Below are positions 1-10,590 of a stretch of DNA of 64,000 bases, piece by piece (within the stretch, counting starts at the first letter, position 1; the number at the start of each line of letters is the position of its first letter). The notes under the pieces were generated by a model. It was given only the letters and a program-made list of their open reading frames with translations. It ran no database searches and was not told the origin of the DNA. The position numbers and the translations under genes were made by a program. The DNA comes from Cannabis sativa (Eukaryota; Streptophyta; Magnoliopsida; Rosales; Cannabaceae): contig NC_083602.1 of NCBI RefSeq assembly GCF_029168945.1, positions 67,786,600 to 67,850,599 of the forward strand, written 5' to 3'.

Positions 1-1206
1 TCATACACAGATGAAAGAAGATTGTAAAAATTACCTGTTACAAATTATTTACTTGATCTATCATCAATTGAACCATGGGTTAAAATCAGATCATTGGATC
101 TGTCAACAAGTTAACCATGGCAATTTAGATCAAGCAATAATAGGTTTTAGAAAACTTACAAACAATCTAAAACACATACTCCTGCAACAAGTTAGATTTG
201 GATAGTTGGATGTAGGATTTATTTAATTTTTAAATATATATTTCGAAAAATAAAAAAAATTCAGTTAAAAAAAAATTTTAAAAATTAAACCTACAATTTT
301 GAAAAATTAGGTTTTAAGTAACCTATCTATCATTTCAAAATAAATTGTTAACTTTCCTTTTAAATTTCATCATAAATTAAATAATAAAATAGAAAATGGT
401 AAATACATACCCTTTTCTTATTTTATAATTTAATTTAAGTAAGAATAACAAAATTTAAAAGTTAACAAAAATATCTTATTTCCTCTTTTTAAAAAATATC
501 ATGATTATTTTGATCTTATTCTAAATAAGGTCAAGTTACCAAAAAAAATATCTGACCTTAAAAAAAATAAAATAATCAAATTTTAAAAGAAATAAGAAAA
601 GAGGTAAGCAAAACTTGATTTTTCCTATTTTCAAAATCAAATTACACTAATATCTAAAATTAATTTTGATAAATCAAATTAATTTATTTCTGATAATTAG
701 ATTTGAAATTTGAAAAACAAAAATCAATATACAAAACTACACAAAAAATCGGAAGTTAATTCCATGAAATAGCATGAAAAATCGAAAAAATTGAAAAATT
801 TGATGAACAGTACGGATGGTATGCAAAGCATACCCATCCGCGCGTGTTTCAGGGGTGCTGGCCGAGCTCTCACGGCGCAGGGAGGCTGCATGCAGCCATT
901 CCGCGCGCGTGGGAAGGAGTTCATCATCCCGATTTTTCCAATTTTCAAAAATTCATAACTAATTCAAATTAAATCGAAATCGAGTTCTGTAAAAAGGTAA
1001 ATTGCTTAGAATTTTCCAAACTATCCAATAAAAATAATTACATAAACAGAAAAGTAACTATTTTTCCCAGAATTCACAAACAACAGTCAAACATCAATAT
1101 GACACACAAAGCAACATGATACCATCCAAAACACAAACAAATCGTTTTAAGTCCAAATTTCTTGCAAGAAATTGAGTCTATAACTTCTATATGAATTTAG
1201 AAGTGA
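1..1206. other. AT-rich intergenic sequence, no gene seen
   Basis: I see no credible coding region. Most of it is AT-rich with A and T runs. A short GC-rich island at about 811-925 holds an inverted repeat (813-840, 12-13 bp arms around AAA) and a 14-bp perfect palindrome (884-897). The end of the block (about 1173-1206) is repeated almost exactly at 1264-1297, inside the LTR relic that follows. Confidence 0.6.
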
Positions 1207-2511
1207 TACGTATATTTTGGGAACACGATAGTATAATTGAGTGGGAGCGCTAACATAAATATGGAGTCTATAACTTCTATAGGAATTTAGAAGTGAAACG
1301 ATGATATCCTTCGAGCTTGGCTAAACAGAGATAAATGGTGGAGATCTCATTTCACTTCGCTGAAATATCATTTATACGGAGCTAAGTGTTTTAAGGATAA
1401 AATACATTGAAGGTGTAACAGTAATTTAGTTCCTATTCAATGTAGATCATTTATTAGAGGGTCATTGATCAAATTAGGATTATAACAATGAATAATTAAT
1501 AGCGTATCTATATCGTGGAACATATAGAGCGTTCTATATGACTAAGAGTGCAATTCCAAGTTCTAAGTGTGGATTCAATAAGGAATTAATAAGTTAGGGA
1601 ATTTACTTGGTAAATTCGGTTCGACTTATTGGAAGCTCGGTTATATAGACCCATGGTCCCCATACTAGTTGAGACCATACTGCTTATAAGACTCAGTTAA
1701 TTGATTTTGATTATTCAATTATAATTCTAAAGTTAGACTATGTCTAGTTTATGAATTTTCACTAAGCAAGGGTGAAATTGTAAAGAAAAGAGATTCTAGG
1801 TTTATTTATTAATTAAGAGACTTTATATGTCTAAATTAATAAATATATTAAATAGCAATATTATTTAATAATTAATTTTTAGTTATTAAATAATTAGAAT
1901 TGGCATTTAAATGATTAAATTGGAAAATTAGCATTTTTGAGAAAATAGGATTGAGAAATGACAAAATGTTAAAATTACAAAGTGAGGCCCATTATCCAAT
2001 AATATGGCCAGCCACTTTGTATAGGATTTACCATTTATATTTTTCATTATTTTAATGCCATACAATTCTAACCTAAACCTAGATGGCATTTTATAAATAG
2101 AAAGTGTTGGCTTCAGGAAACTATGACCTGCATCTTATTTTCTCTCAGAGAAAAACTTGAGCCTCATAGCCACCACTCTTCTTCTCTTTTATTCTCTTCA
2201 ATTTCGAAATACCCTAGTGATAGAGTAGTGCCCACACACATCAAGTGGTATCTCAATCATAGTGTGGAAGATTGTGTAGAATCCAATCAAGAAGGAGAAT
2301 CAGCATCAAAGGAAGGAGAGAAAGAGATCCAGGTTCAGATCTTGGTGATGCTCTGCTACAGAAAAGAATCAAGGGCTAGAGATCTGAACGGAAGGAGTCA
2401 TTATATTCCTAAACTTTATATGTGTTTATTTCATTGTTTTAGAATTCATATTAGGATGTTAATGAAACATACATGGTAGTAAATCTAGATCCTAGTAAAA
2501 TATTCCCAGCA
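1207..2511 (+). repeat. 5'-truncated LTR, same family as the solo LTR at 51212-53086
   Basis: From about 1207 the sequence follows the solo LTR at 51.2-53.1 kb from its position of about 51765 to its end. Shared landmarks are the 'gggaacac..gattgagtgggagcgctaac' stretch, the steps around 1480-1700, a TATA-like TATAAATAG near 2093, the leader around 2220-2320 and the final 'tagtaaatctagatcct'. It ends at 2511 in CAGCA where the full copy ends in CAACA. The first roughly 550 bp are missing. The 118-residue open frame at 2123-2479 lies in the transcribed part of the LTR and is not a gene. Confidence 0.75.
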
Positions 2512-3959
2512 AGACCTTACCCTTCTTTTTATACTAATTTTACTAGGGTTAGGGTTGATTTATTTGGAATAAAAAAATGATAAAAATAGAGCAAAAATAG
2601 GCATTAGTGGGCGGCCATGAAGTGGGCCCAACACTAGTTAGATTTTTGCCCTTTTTCTCAACCATTTATCTATTTTTCACAAATACTAATTTTTGCACTT
2701 TCAACCCTATAAATGCCAAAACTATTTATTTAATAATTAAAATTAATTATAAAATAAAATTATCATTTAACATATTTATTAATTAGACTTCATAAAGTCT
2801 CTTAATTAACAAATAAACCCTAAAATTCTATTTCTTCACAATCAAGCCATATCTTAGTGAAAATTCATAAACTAGACATAGTCTAATTTTAGAATTATAA
2901 TTGATTAATTAAAATCCATTAACTGAGTCTTACAAGTACTATTGTCTCAACTAGTGTGGGGACCATGGGCCTATATAACCGAGCTTCCAATAAGCAGATC
3001 TAGAATTTACCAAGTAAATTCCCTAACTTATTAATTCCTCATTGAACCACTATAGAACTTGGAATTGCACTTTCAGTTATATAGAACGCTCTATATATTC
3101 CACAATATAGATACGCGATGAATATTTAACCATCGTTCTAATCCCAATAATCAAAGATCCTCTATAGACGATTTACACAGAGTAGAGACAAATTTACCGT
3201 TTCACCCCTCAATATATTTTATCCTTAAAACACTTAGTTTCTTATAAATGATATTTTAGTAAACTAATATAATCAGTGAAATAAGAGCTCTTCCATTTAT
3301 CTCTACTAAGCCAAGCTCGAAGGAAATCATCATTTCACTTCTATGTCCAAATAGAAGCTATAGATTCCATATCTATGTTTAGCGTTCCCACTCAATTATA
3401 CTATCATGTTCCCAAAATATACGTTTTACCCGGACCAAAAGGTAGTCTTAACTAACAAATTAAAGAACACAAATAACACTCTTGAGATTGAAGCTAATCA
3501 TGTCAAGATTAAGATCTTTTGATCTAAGATCAACCAGTGATATTGACTTAGAAAGATACAACGGTAAGATTATAATTTCTTTACCAAGATCAATATCAGT
3601 CCTAGTCCAATGTATACTCCATACCTCCTAAACTAGCATACTTTGCCAATGTTCAGGAAAGAACATAACACTTATCCAAGGTGTAAGTAAGCTTTATCGC
3701 TGACTATCACATCAGTGTAAATCCAGTGTACTGATGAATTAAGGGACATTATCTTTTGAAGCATATAATCACAATTATCTTCCACTGTGTTGATGATACT
3801 GTAATTGTGAATAACTATATGTTCTGGACTTAACAGATTTTGTACACATTAAACCATAAAAATAAAAACTACATGTAAACATAAATGAAATCTAATATTC
3901 TATTGATAACAAATCAGATTAGATTGAAATGTGTTTTATTTAGGACATAAAACCCAACA
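2512..3959 (-). repeat. Inverted LTR copy of the same family, 3'-truncated
   Basis: Read on the minus strand from 3959 it begins TGTTGGGTTTTATG like the solo LTR at 51212. It follows that LTR through the 'gagtgggaacgctaaacatag' and 'aagctcggttatatagg' stretches into a GGCCGCC block near 2610. It stops at a TATA-like TATAAAAAGAAGG next to the 3' end of the forward copy. The transcribed R-U5 part is absent. The two copies therefore meet head to head in this order: forward 3' end, then truncated reverse U3. Confidence 0.7.
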
Positions 3960-4444
3960 TTTATATGTATACATATGTGGCCCAGTGGGAGATTGTTAGA
4001 AATTATTGGGGTCACAATTGTATATATAAAATGTGTGTTAGGTCATCAAATAAATAAGTCAAATTTATGTGATCTATTTTGGAATAAAGTTTATGACTTA
4101 AGGGCATGATTGTCATTATTTTAATACGTGGATACCATAAGGATAATTTCTAATTTGATGAGGGGCCAAAATAGAAATAGTTAATAAATATTACTAACAG
4201 TTTTGTCAGTTGGTAATATAAACGGTAATAGTCTCTAATTTGCAGTATCGTATCTTTTCATTCTTTTGAAACCCTATCATCAAGAGACAAATGTTACATA
4301 AAAAGATTTCACTGCAAAATTGGAAGATCATACCATATAAAGATCGATTCTATGGACTCTGGTATGCTTTCACTACTCTCTAATTTATTGTTTGTTTCTC
4401 ACGAATTAATTGTGGCTAAATTCAAATTTACAGTGTTCTTAAAA
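3960..4444 (+). repeat. Relic 3' end (polypurine tract plus LTR) of a copia element
   Basis: Positions 3966-3993 contain the same tail as the outer copia element at 61938-61965, ending in the polypurine tract AGTGGGAGAT. The sequence from 3994 to about 4444 is a diverged copy of that element's 459-bp LTR: it begins TGTTAGAAATTATTGGGG and ends CAGTGTTCTTAAAA, where the intact LTR has TTAACA. The body upstream is gone, replaced by the inverted LTR that ends at 3959. Confidence 0.8.
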
Positions 4445-4610
4445 ATTTTCATTTGGTTAGATTAGTCTTAGGACTATTTTGCTTTAGTGATATTTTTAAA
4501 TACTTATAAGAGGCTTTTATTTGCAGGCTCTTTATCAGCTTTTCAAGTAGAAGCGATTGCTTTATTGGTAAGTTTAAGGTGGACTCAGGATGTTGGACTC
4601 CAAATCAATG

Positions 4611-4642
<32 letters not shown>

Positions 4643-4925
4643 CTGACTCTTTGTCACTAGTTTCTGCTTTGCATTGTTGAACTGTGTACTTTAATGAATT
4701 AGGTGTTTTATTTTTAGATATTAAAACTCTATTGTTTAATTTTTTCGGAGTATCTCTCTGATGTTAGTTGCAATTTTAATGTTGTGACTTATGAATTGGC
4801 TAAGTATGCCTTAGGTTAATTGATGAATTTTTTTGGATGTAGAAAATCCCTCACCTTGATGTAATTTTTTTTTCGTGATGAATAAAGTGATCATGCAAAA
4901 AAAAAAATATATATATATATATAAT
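4445..4925. other. Intergenic; poly-T run and AT microsatellite
   Basis: No gene seen. It holds a T run at 4612-4642 and an (AT)n tract at about 4907-4922, immediately next to the MULE-like element that follows. Confidence 0.6.
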
Positions 4926-5772
4926 GGGATAATTGCGGCAAAAGTCCCCAAAAACTTAGGGTTGATGCAGATTAATCCCCAACCTCAAAAATTAGCGGTA
5001 ATAGTCCCCAAGATAACATTTTCTGTAAGTCCGTTGGTCCCTAACATAACTGATCCATTAAAGATAAATAAAATGCCACGTGTCAATTTTAAATTGGTTT
5101 AAATAATAATTTAACTAAAAAAATTAAAAAAAAAATAAAAACTAAATTAAAATTATAATTTTTTTATTATATTTTATTTGTTCTTTTCTTTTTTTTTCTT
5201 TTGTTTTTTTTTTTTCTTTTTTCTTCTTATTCTTCTTCGTCTTCTTCCTCTAGCTAGCCACACCTAACCCCCTCCCCACCGCATCTTTTTCTTCCAGCCA
5301 CACTTAGACCCCCACCCCGTCTATTGCACCGGAGCACCACCATTGTTTTGACCAAAAAAAAGAAAAATCAAACATATATAAACTAATATGTATATATATA
5401 CACATATGAGAACAAAAAAGGGAGGAAACCAGTCAAATCTAAAGAGAGATATACTTAAAAATGGAGCTCCTTCGCAATCATCTATTGCCCATATCTCCAG
5501 CCCTCGATGAACATGAACAGTCAAGAAACACCATCGCCGGAGGAGGTAAGGCGCCGACGAGTGAAAGAAAAGGAGCAGGGAAAGAGAGAATGGACCATTG
5601 CGCGACTATGAAAGCGTTTCGAGTCGAGATCCGAAGCTCCTTCCCAGTCGCCCACTGCCCATAGCTCCAGCTCGCCCGCCGTCATCCCCAATTTTGTTCA
5701 TCTTAGTGTGTTTTGTTCGACCCAACAGTAAAAGATGAAAAAATTTGAAAAAATAAATTAGGGCTTTGATGC

Positions 5773-5839
<67 letters not shown>

Positions 5840-6162
5840 ATGGTGAGGAGGTTATGGTTGGGCTGGGAGGCGTGAAGAAGACGAAGTTAAAAAAAAATAT
5901 TTTTATAATTTTAAAATATTTTTTTTAGTGATTCAAAAAAAAATATTTTTTTAGTTTTTATTTTAAATTTTTTTAATTAAATTATTATTTAAACCAATTA
6001 AAAACTGACACGTGGCATTTTATTTGTGTTTAACGGATCAGTTAAGTTAGGGACCACGACTTACAAAAAATGTGAACTTAGGGATTATTACGACTAATTT
6101 TGAGGTTGGTGATTAATCTGCATCAATTCTAAGTTTTTGAGGACTTTTACCGCAGTTATCCC
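4926..6162. mobile_element. Non-autonomous long-TIR DNA transposon, MULE-like, copy 1
   Basis: The two ends are inverted repeats of roughly 180-190 bp. The left arm starts GGGATAATTGCGGCAAAAGT and the right arm reads GGGATAACTGCGGTAAAAGT on the other strand. The arms continue to an inverted TGCCACGTGTCA-type block. The flanks ATATATAAT (4917-4925) and AAATATAAT (6163-6171) match at 8 of 9 positions, which fits the 9-bp target duplication of Mutator-like elements. The interior has CTTCTTCGTCTTC, a GC-richer segment with short frames (5461-5664) and a (GA)n tract at 5776-5835. No transposase is seen, so movement would need one in trans. A second copy lies at 36738-38163. The MULE assignment is inference from the TIR length and TSD size. 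Confidence 0.75.
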
Positions 6163-6381
6163 AAATATAATTAATAAAACATGCTTAATATTTTTCTTTT
6201 ATTTTTTTAAAACAAAATAATTTTTTTTAAATAGAAAGAGAATTGCAATATTTCTTTTTCTCTTTTTTTCTTTTTTTCTCTTTGCTAGAAACATAACAAC
6301 AAATTTAACTCAATAAAAATTTAGGTTCTCACTCACGGCGTCGGCGGAGGTCTCTACCAGGCATCCTCTACATTTCTTAAG

Positions 6382-6424
<43 letters not shown>

Positions 6425-7305
6425 GAAGGTCTGGAGTCACAGCTGTGATGCTGGGGATCGTGGTGCGGGTCTGAGGTCGGTGGGTGGTGGGGGGGGGGGG
6501 GGGTGTGTTCATGGTTGAGGTTCTGGGCTGTGAGGAAGGGGGTATCTGGGGTTGGGGTCCAAGGCCGGTGCTGTCATTTAGGTTTAGGTTCTCTTGGTTT
6601 TCTGTAGATAATGGGCTGCTTCGTTGTTCATTTATACGAAATCAATTGAAATGGTGACCCGATTTTATATACTAGAATAATCATGGTTTCATGGATTTCA
6701 TACTTTTTATATAGTTTTTTTTTTTTTTGGTAATTTTGATTTGATGTTCTTAACTGTTTTCTCTTTTGAAATATACGGAATTCAGTTAGATCGTGGTGAT
6801 AATTGGTGGCATTATTTTCAAGAGTTCAACTTGTTTTACAAATATTAAGAAATGGATAATCTATTTTATCATGTGTTTGAAATATGGGTTATTATACTCA
6901 ATTTCTGTATGGGTTAATGTAGGTACGACTGGTTTGATATAAGCTCAATGAACATTATAGCCACCATTGTTCATTTACAACATCTTTTCTTTAAGCTGAT
7001 ATATAATGATACAAATTGGAATTGGTAAGAAGCTTATTAGTACGAATTTGGTATTTAGTATAAATAATATAGCACTTCCAAGAAAAAAGTAAGTTTATAT
7101 AATGACTGATTAGAGACATGGTTACTACAACAATTTTAGTTCTGTGTTTTGCTTTTATTTCACTGTTGAGTTCTTAGGTTCTGTATCTCTGATTCTTAAT
7201 GACATATCTTTTCTAAAATTTTATAAGTGACATTTTTTCCCCTATTAATGTTTATAATATTCAGCCCATTTCTGATGCTTCCAAGTTCCATGTTCATTAC
7301 TTCAG
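6163..7305. other. Intergenic; CT and G-run simple repeats
   Basis: No gene recognised. It contains a (CT)n tract at about 6383-6421 and a G run at about 6489-6503. Possible untranslated or intron-like T-rich sequence leads up to the GST relic. I see no first exon of a GST here. Confidence 0.5.
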
Positions 7306-7955
7306 GTATCCTGCTGATCTTTTTAGGAGAGCTAAAATTAATTCAGTATTGGATTGGCATCACTCGAAATTACGTCCTGGTGCAGGTGCTTCCTACTCAT
7401 CTTTATTTGATTTTTCTAATTGTCAAGTGGTGTTTTTGCCTTTTTCTTTAATTGAAGTTTTCTGTTTTTGTTGATTTATATTCGATTCAACATTACATAC
7501 TGATATACTTGAAAACTGTTACATATTGTTACCTTTGTACTGTGTTGGAGGCTTAATCTTTTCTTTAATTGAAGTTTTCTGTTTTTGTTGATTTGTATTC
7601 GATTCAACATTTCGTAGTGATGTACTTGAAAACTGTTACATATTGTTACCTTTGTACTGTGTTGGAGGCTTAATCTTTTCTTTAATTGAAGTTTTCTGTT
7701 TTTGTTGATTTGTATTCGATTCAACATTTCGTAGTGATGTACTTGAAAACTGTTACATATTGTTACCTTTGTACTGTGTTGGAGGCTTAATCTTTTCTCA
7801 ATGATGCTTCAGCTTCAGCAAAATTTGTTCTGTTCACTGTTCTTGGGTCTGCACCTGGCATTCAACCGAATCCACAAGCAGCTTCTGAAGCAGAGAAAAT
7901 TCTTTCATCCTCTCTGTCAAAACTAAAGAGTAGAGACCATTTGGCATTGGGGAAG
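7306..7955 (+). pseudogene. Theta-class glutathione S-transferase (GSTT) relic, two exons
   Basis: Two exon-like segments match the plant GSTT C-terminal helical domain. Exon A (7306-7385) follows an AG acceptor and encodes YPADLFRRAK then LDWHHSKLRPGA, a theta-class hallmark, and ends in GCAG before a GT donor. Exon B (about 7819-7955) continues in phase with KFVLFTVLG, then NPQAASEAEKILSSSLSKL. The phases join (G|CA), so this is real exon structure and not a processed copy. The N-terminal thioredoxin-like exons with the catalytic Ser and the downstream 'LLGG..PSIADLSL' exon are absent within several kb, so the gene is a fragment. The intron is swollen by a 117-bp tandem repeat. An assembly gap or a distant exon is less likely. 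The family call rests on remembered consensus, not a search. Confidence 0.7.
7444..7798. repeat. 117-bp tandem repeat, three copies
   Basis: The unit begins TTCTTTAATTGAAGTTTTCT at 7444, 7561 and 7678, exactly 117 bp apart. Copies 2 and 3 are almost identical. Copy 1 differs at a few sites around 7478-7505. The array lies between the two GSTT exons. Because 117 is a multiple of three, a minus-strand frame (7476-7727) stays open through it, but this is an effect of the repeat and not a gene. Confidence 0.9.
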
Positions 7956-8939
7956 GCCAGTACTTGCTATATTACAAACCTTGATTTTTTTTTCTTCCCT
8001 ATAGTTATTGTCTTTCTCTCTCTGATTATTCGTCATAATTGGATTTCTTTAATATTCCTATCAAACACACACATATATATATAGAGAGAGATAGATATGC
8101 ATATACAGGCCAGTGATTTCCTTGACCGAGTTCCTTACTTGGGAAATTTTACTACGCTTTCTATAACAAAGTTAAAAACGTGAGTTCACCATTGACAACA
8201 GTGCGCACATTCAATTCATCTCACCCCTAAAGAGCTTCTAAGAGCTGCCAAGATTAAATAACATTTCTCCTTAATTTTTGTTTACTTTTTTTTTTGGTTT
8301 ATTATAAATAAAATAAATTGTAATATATATCATAATAGAATTTCTTGGCTCATGTTCCACGTGACACGACTCGTTGTGTAGTGTCCAAAAATGGCTTGGA
8401 CGGACTCATAATATATTATATATATGGTTTAGCTTTTTAGAATTTCTCCGTTTAGTTTTAAAATAGTATGAAAGGAATATATGCTTGTGGGCACACTGTT
8501 TATGCTCATAGAAAGCTTCTAATGCTTATATTGATATGTTTGTGTTCATTGCAGTGAGCTTCATCAGCCGAAGAAAGACGATCATTGAAAGCATTGAGAA
8601 CACAAGCATTAACTCAAAAGCTAAGTAGCTTTTCTCTGTCCGTGCGTACTTTGAAGAAGCCTGTGCAACAAAGGTTAAGAGGAAACATGTAAGCTTCTCC
8701 CTAAAGTTATATAGTATAAGTTTTAGTTTTTGTCTTTTCAACACTGTATTTCTTCTAATGCAATGCACCATATATTATCATGTAGTGCACAAATTAGGAA
8801 GCTTAAATTCAATGTACAAGAAAGATAATAGTAGATTCCAACAATTATTGTAATTCAATTTCTAATTAGCTTGTCACTATTTAAATTGAAATAGGTATGC
8901 ACATATGCTCTTTTAATCATGTGCTTATTTATTTAAGAG
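7956..8939. other. Intergenic; no gene recognised
   Basis: T-rich sequence with CA/TA/GA microsatellite runs near 8067-8098. A possible acceptor at about 8554 is followed by a 19-codon open segment, but nothing identifiable joins it. The 81-residue minus-strand frame at 8526-8771 has no recognisable features. Confidence 0.5.
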
Positions 8940-9746
8940 AAATTTGAAAAACTATACTTTAAAAACCTTAATATTTTATTCTTAAACCAATACATTTCAA
9001 ACTAAAAAATATATGACACTTTTATCTAAAACCCAAAAATACCCCTCTCATAACTCAACCCCATTTTTTCCCAACCCGCACATGCATCGGACCCCCCATC
9101 GGACCCGTTGGACCCCCCATCGGACCCGTTGGACCCCCCATCGGACCCGTCGGACCCCGCAGCTTGCAAGCATCGGACCCCCATCGGCCCCGTCGGACCC
9201 CCCCATCGGACCCCCATCGGTCCCCATCAGACCCGTCGGGCCCAACTCAATTTTTTTTTCCCAACTCGCAAGCATCGGACCCCCATCTTCCCCAAACTGC
9301 AACCAGTCCGACGGGCGAGGTGAGTTCGGTCGAGATGGGCGTGGGTTCGGTTCGTGGATGGTTCGGTTCGGTCGAGATGGTGCAGGGTCGAGATGGTGCG
9401 GCTGTGGGTCTCCGTCGGACTGGTGTCGATCGGAGGTGGGGCTCGACTCGTGGTGGGCGGGGTGGTGGGGGGTTCGGTTCGGTTCGTGGTTGTGTGAGGT
9501 GGCTGGGGTTCGGGCGAAGTTGGAGTCGACTGGGCTTGTGTGAGGCGGCTGGGATCGGGCGAAGGAAAGAGGGACCGAGAGAGAGTTTGAGTGGAAGAGA
9601 GAGATAGAGGAAGAGAGAGAGTTGGGGTGTTGTTATGTGAGGGTTATTTTTGGGTTTTTGATAAAAGTGTCATATATTTTTTAGTTTGAAATGTATTGGT
9701 TTAAGAATAAAATATTAAGGTTTTTAAAGTATAGTTTTTCAAATTT
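8940..9746. mobile_element. TIR element with GC-rich tandem-repeat core
   Basis: About 110 bp at each end are inverted copies. The left starts AAATTTGAAAAACTATAC; the right ends GTATAGTTTTTCAAATTT at 9746. The arms include 'aaaccaatacatttcaaact' and 'gacacttttatctaaaaccc' with their inverted partners. The core is strikingly GC-rich. It has CCCATCGGACCCGTTGGA-type tandem units at about 9084-9290 and GGTTCGGTTCG runs at about 9345-9495. Open frames across the core (9013-9607, both strands) are low-complexity products of the repeat. No transposase is seen. No short TSD is obvious; a 15-bp word TGCTTATTTATTTAA occurs at 8922-8936 and 9769-9783, just outside both ends. Confidence 0.65.
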
Positions 9747-10225
9747 TCTTTTATTTAATAAGCTAGTATGCTTATTTATTTAATTAAACTAGTTTAAGTA
9801 ATCATTAATTCAATTTAAGTTTGCCACATATCAACCCCCACAGTGCCAAACCAGTTTTCTGTTTGCCACGTAGGACAAAAACTACGGGATTGTCCAAAAC
9901 TCAATAACGTGGATAATTCGGGGGAATGTTTAACAAACAGAAAAGTTTAGGAGCATGATTTGAAATTGTAATAATCTAGGAGAGAAAATCCTTTTTATTC
10001 TAAATTTTATTCAAATGTTTTCATTATTCTCAACCAACCAATGTATAACCCAAGAAGGGGAAAGGGAAAATGGTGGATCTGGACTCTAGACTCTAGAGCC
10101 CACTGTATTGCCTGAGAAGGCTCATCTACATCTAATTAGGAACTGATTTGCTAAATATTGCTACTGAAGAAATTGTGTGGGCTTCCACCATTTAATCACA
10201 TTGTTTTTGTGTTCAGCACACAAAA
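9747..10225. other. Upstream region of the small membrane-protein gene
   Basis: No coding region. The segment 9826-10000 reads like decayed repeat sequence. A pyrimidine-rich stretch ending in TTCAG at 10216, just before the start codon context, could be the acceptor of a 5'-UTR intron; this is inference. Confidence 0.35.
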
Positions 10226-10590
10226 ATGGGAGGAAGAGGAGTAATAGGAGACAAATGGTCCATGAGGGTTCTCTGGGCATGTGCGATTGGAAGTGCATTT
10301 AGTACGTACAATTTCATTTATTTTTTTTATACTATGCATTTCAAATTTACAATACTTTTCTTTTATTTCTTATTGATACTATCTCATGATCACATTCTTA
10401 TAGTCTATACACTCTTTGCTTTTTATTTTTCTTGCCTTCACAAACTTGACTGGCTGATAGTGATGGTTGATTATTAATGTATATAGGCTTGTACTTGGTT
10501 GCTGCTGAAAGGCAGTTGCAAAACAGACAACGAATGCTGGCGGAAAGTTTAGAAGCCATGGAATTAGAGTCTGGGGATGGTGATGAGTGA
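10226..10590 (+). CDS. Small two-exon gene, 59-aa putative single-pass membrane protein
   Basis: Exon 1 is 10226-10301 and exon 2 is 10487-10590. The donor (A|GTACGT) and acceptor (TATATAG|GC) join in phase to give MGGRGVIGDKWSMRVLW, then a hydrophobic segment (about residues 14-32), then a charged tail ending in SGDGDE. The intron is 185 bp and T-rich. The protein has a short basic, glycine-rich N-terminus, one probable transmembrane helix containing WACAIGSAFSLYLVAAE, and an acidic C-terminus, a shape seen in small organelle-membrane subunits. I do not recognise the family with certainty and assign no function. The unspliced reading to 10477 is rejected because it runs into T-rich intron. 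The clean phase and low-complexity-free product argue for a real gene. Confidence 0.7.

Noticed and set aside
724..948. 74-residue minus-strand frame
   Set aside because: It covers the GC island with hairpins; no homology or splice context, and probably chance.
2123..2479. 118-residue open frame
   Set aside because: It lies in the transcribed part of a truncated LTR; the related solo LTR does not preserve it.
7476..7727. Minus-strand frame with an exact internal 39-residue repeat
   Set aside because: It is the 117-bp tandem repeat (117 is divisible by 3) within the GSTT intron.
7444..7798. Possible CRISPR-like array
   Set aside because: The 117-bp units are contiguous with no spacers, and the DNA is plant nuclear.
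9013..9607. Long overlapping open frames on both strands with Pro/Arg/Ser repeats
   Set aside because: They are frames through the GC-rich tandem core of a TIR element. All frames are open because the repeat lacks stops; the products are low-complexity and no start or motif is credible.
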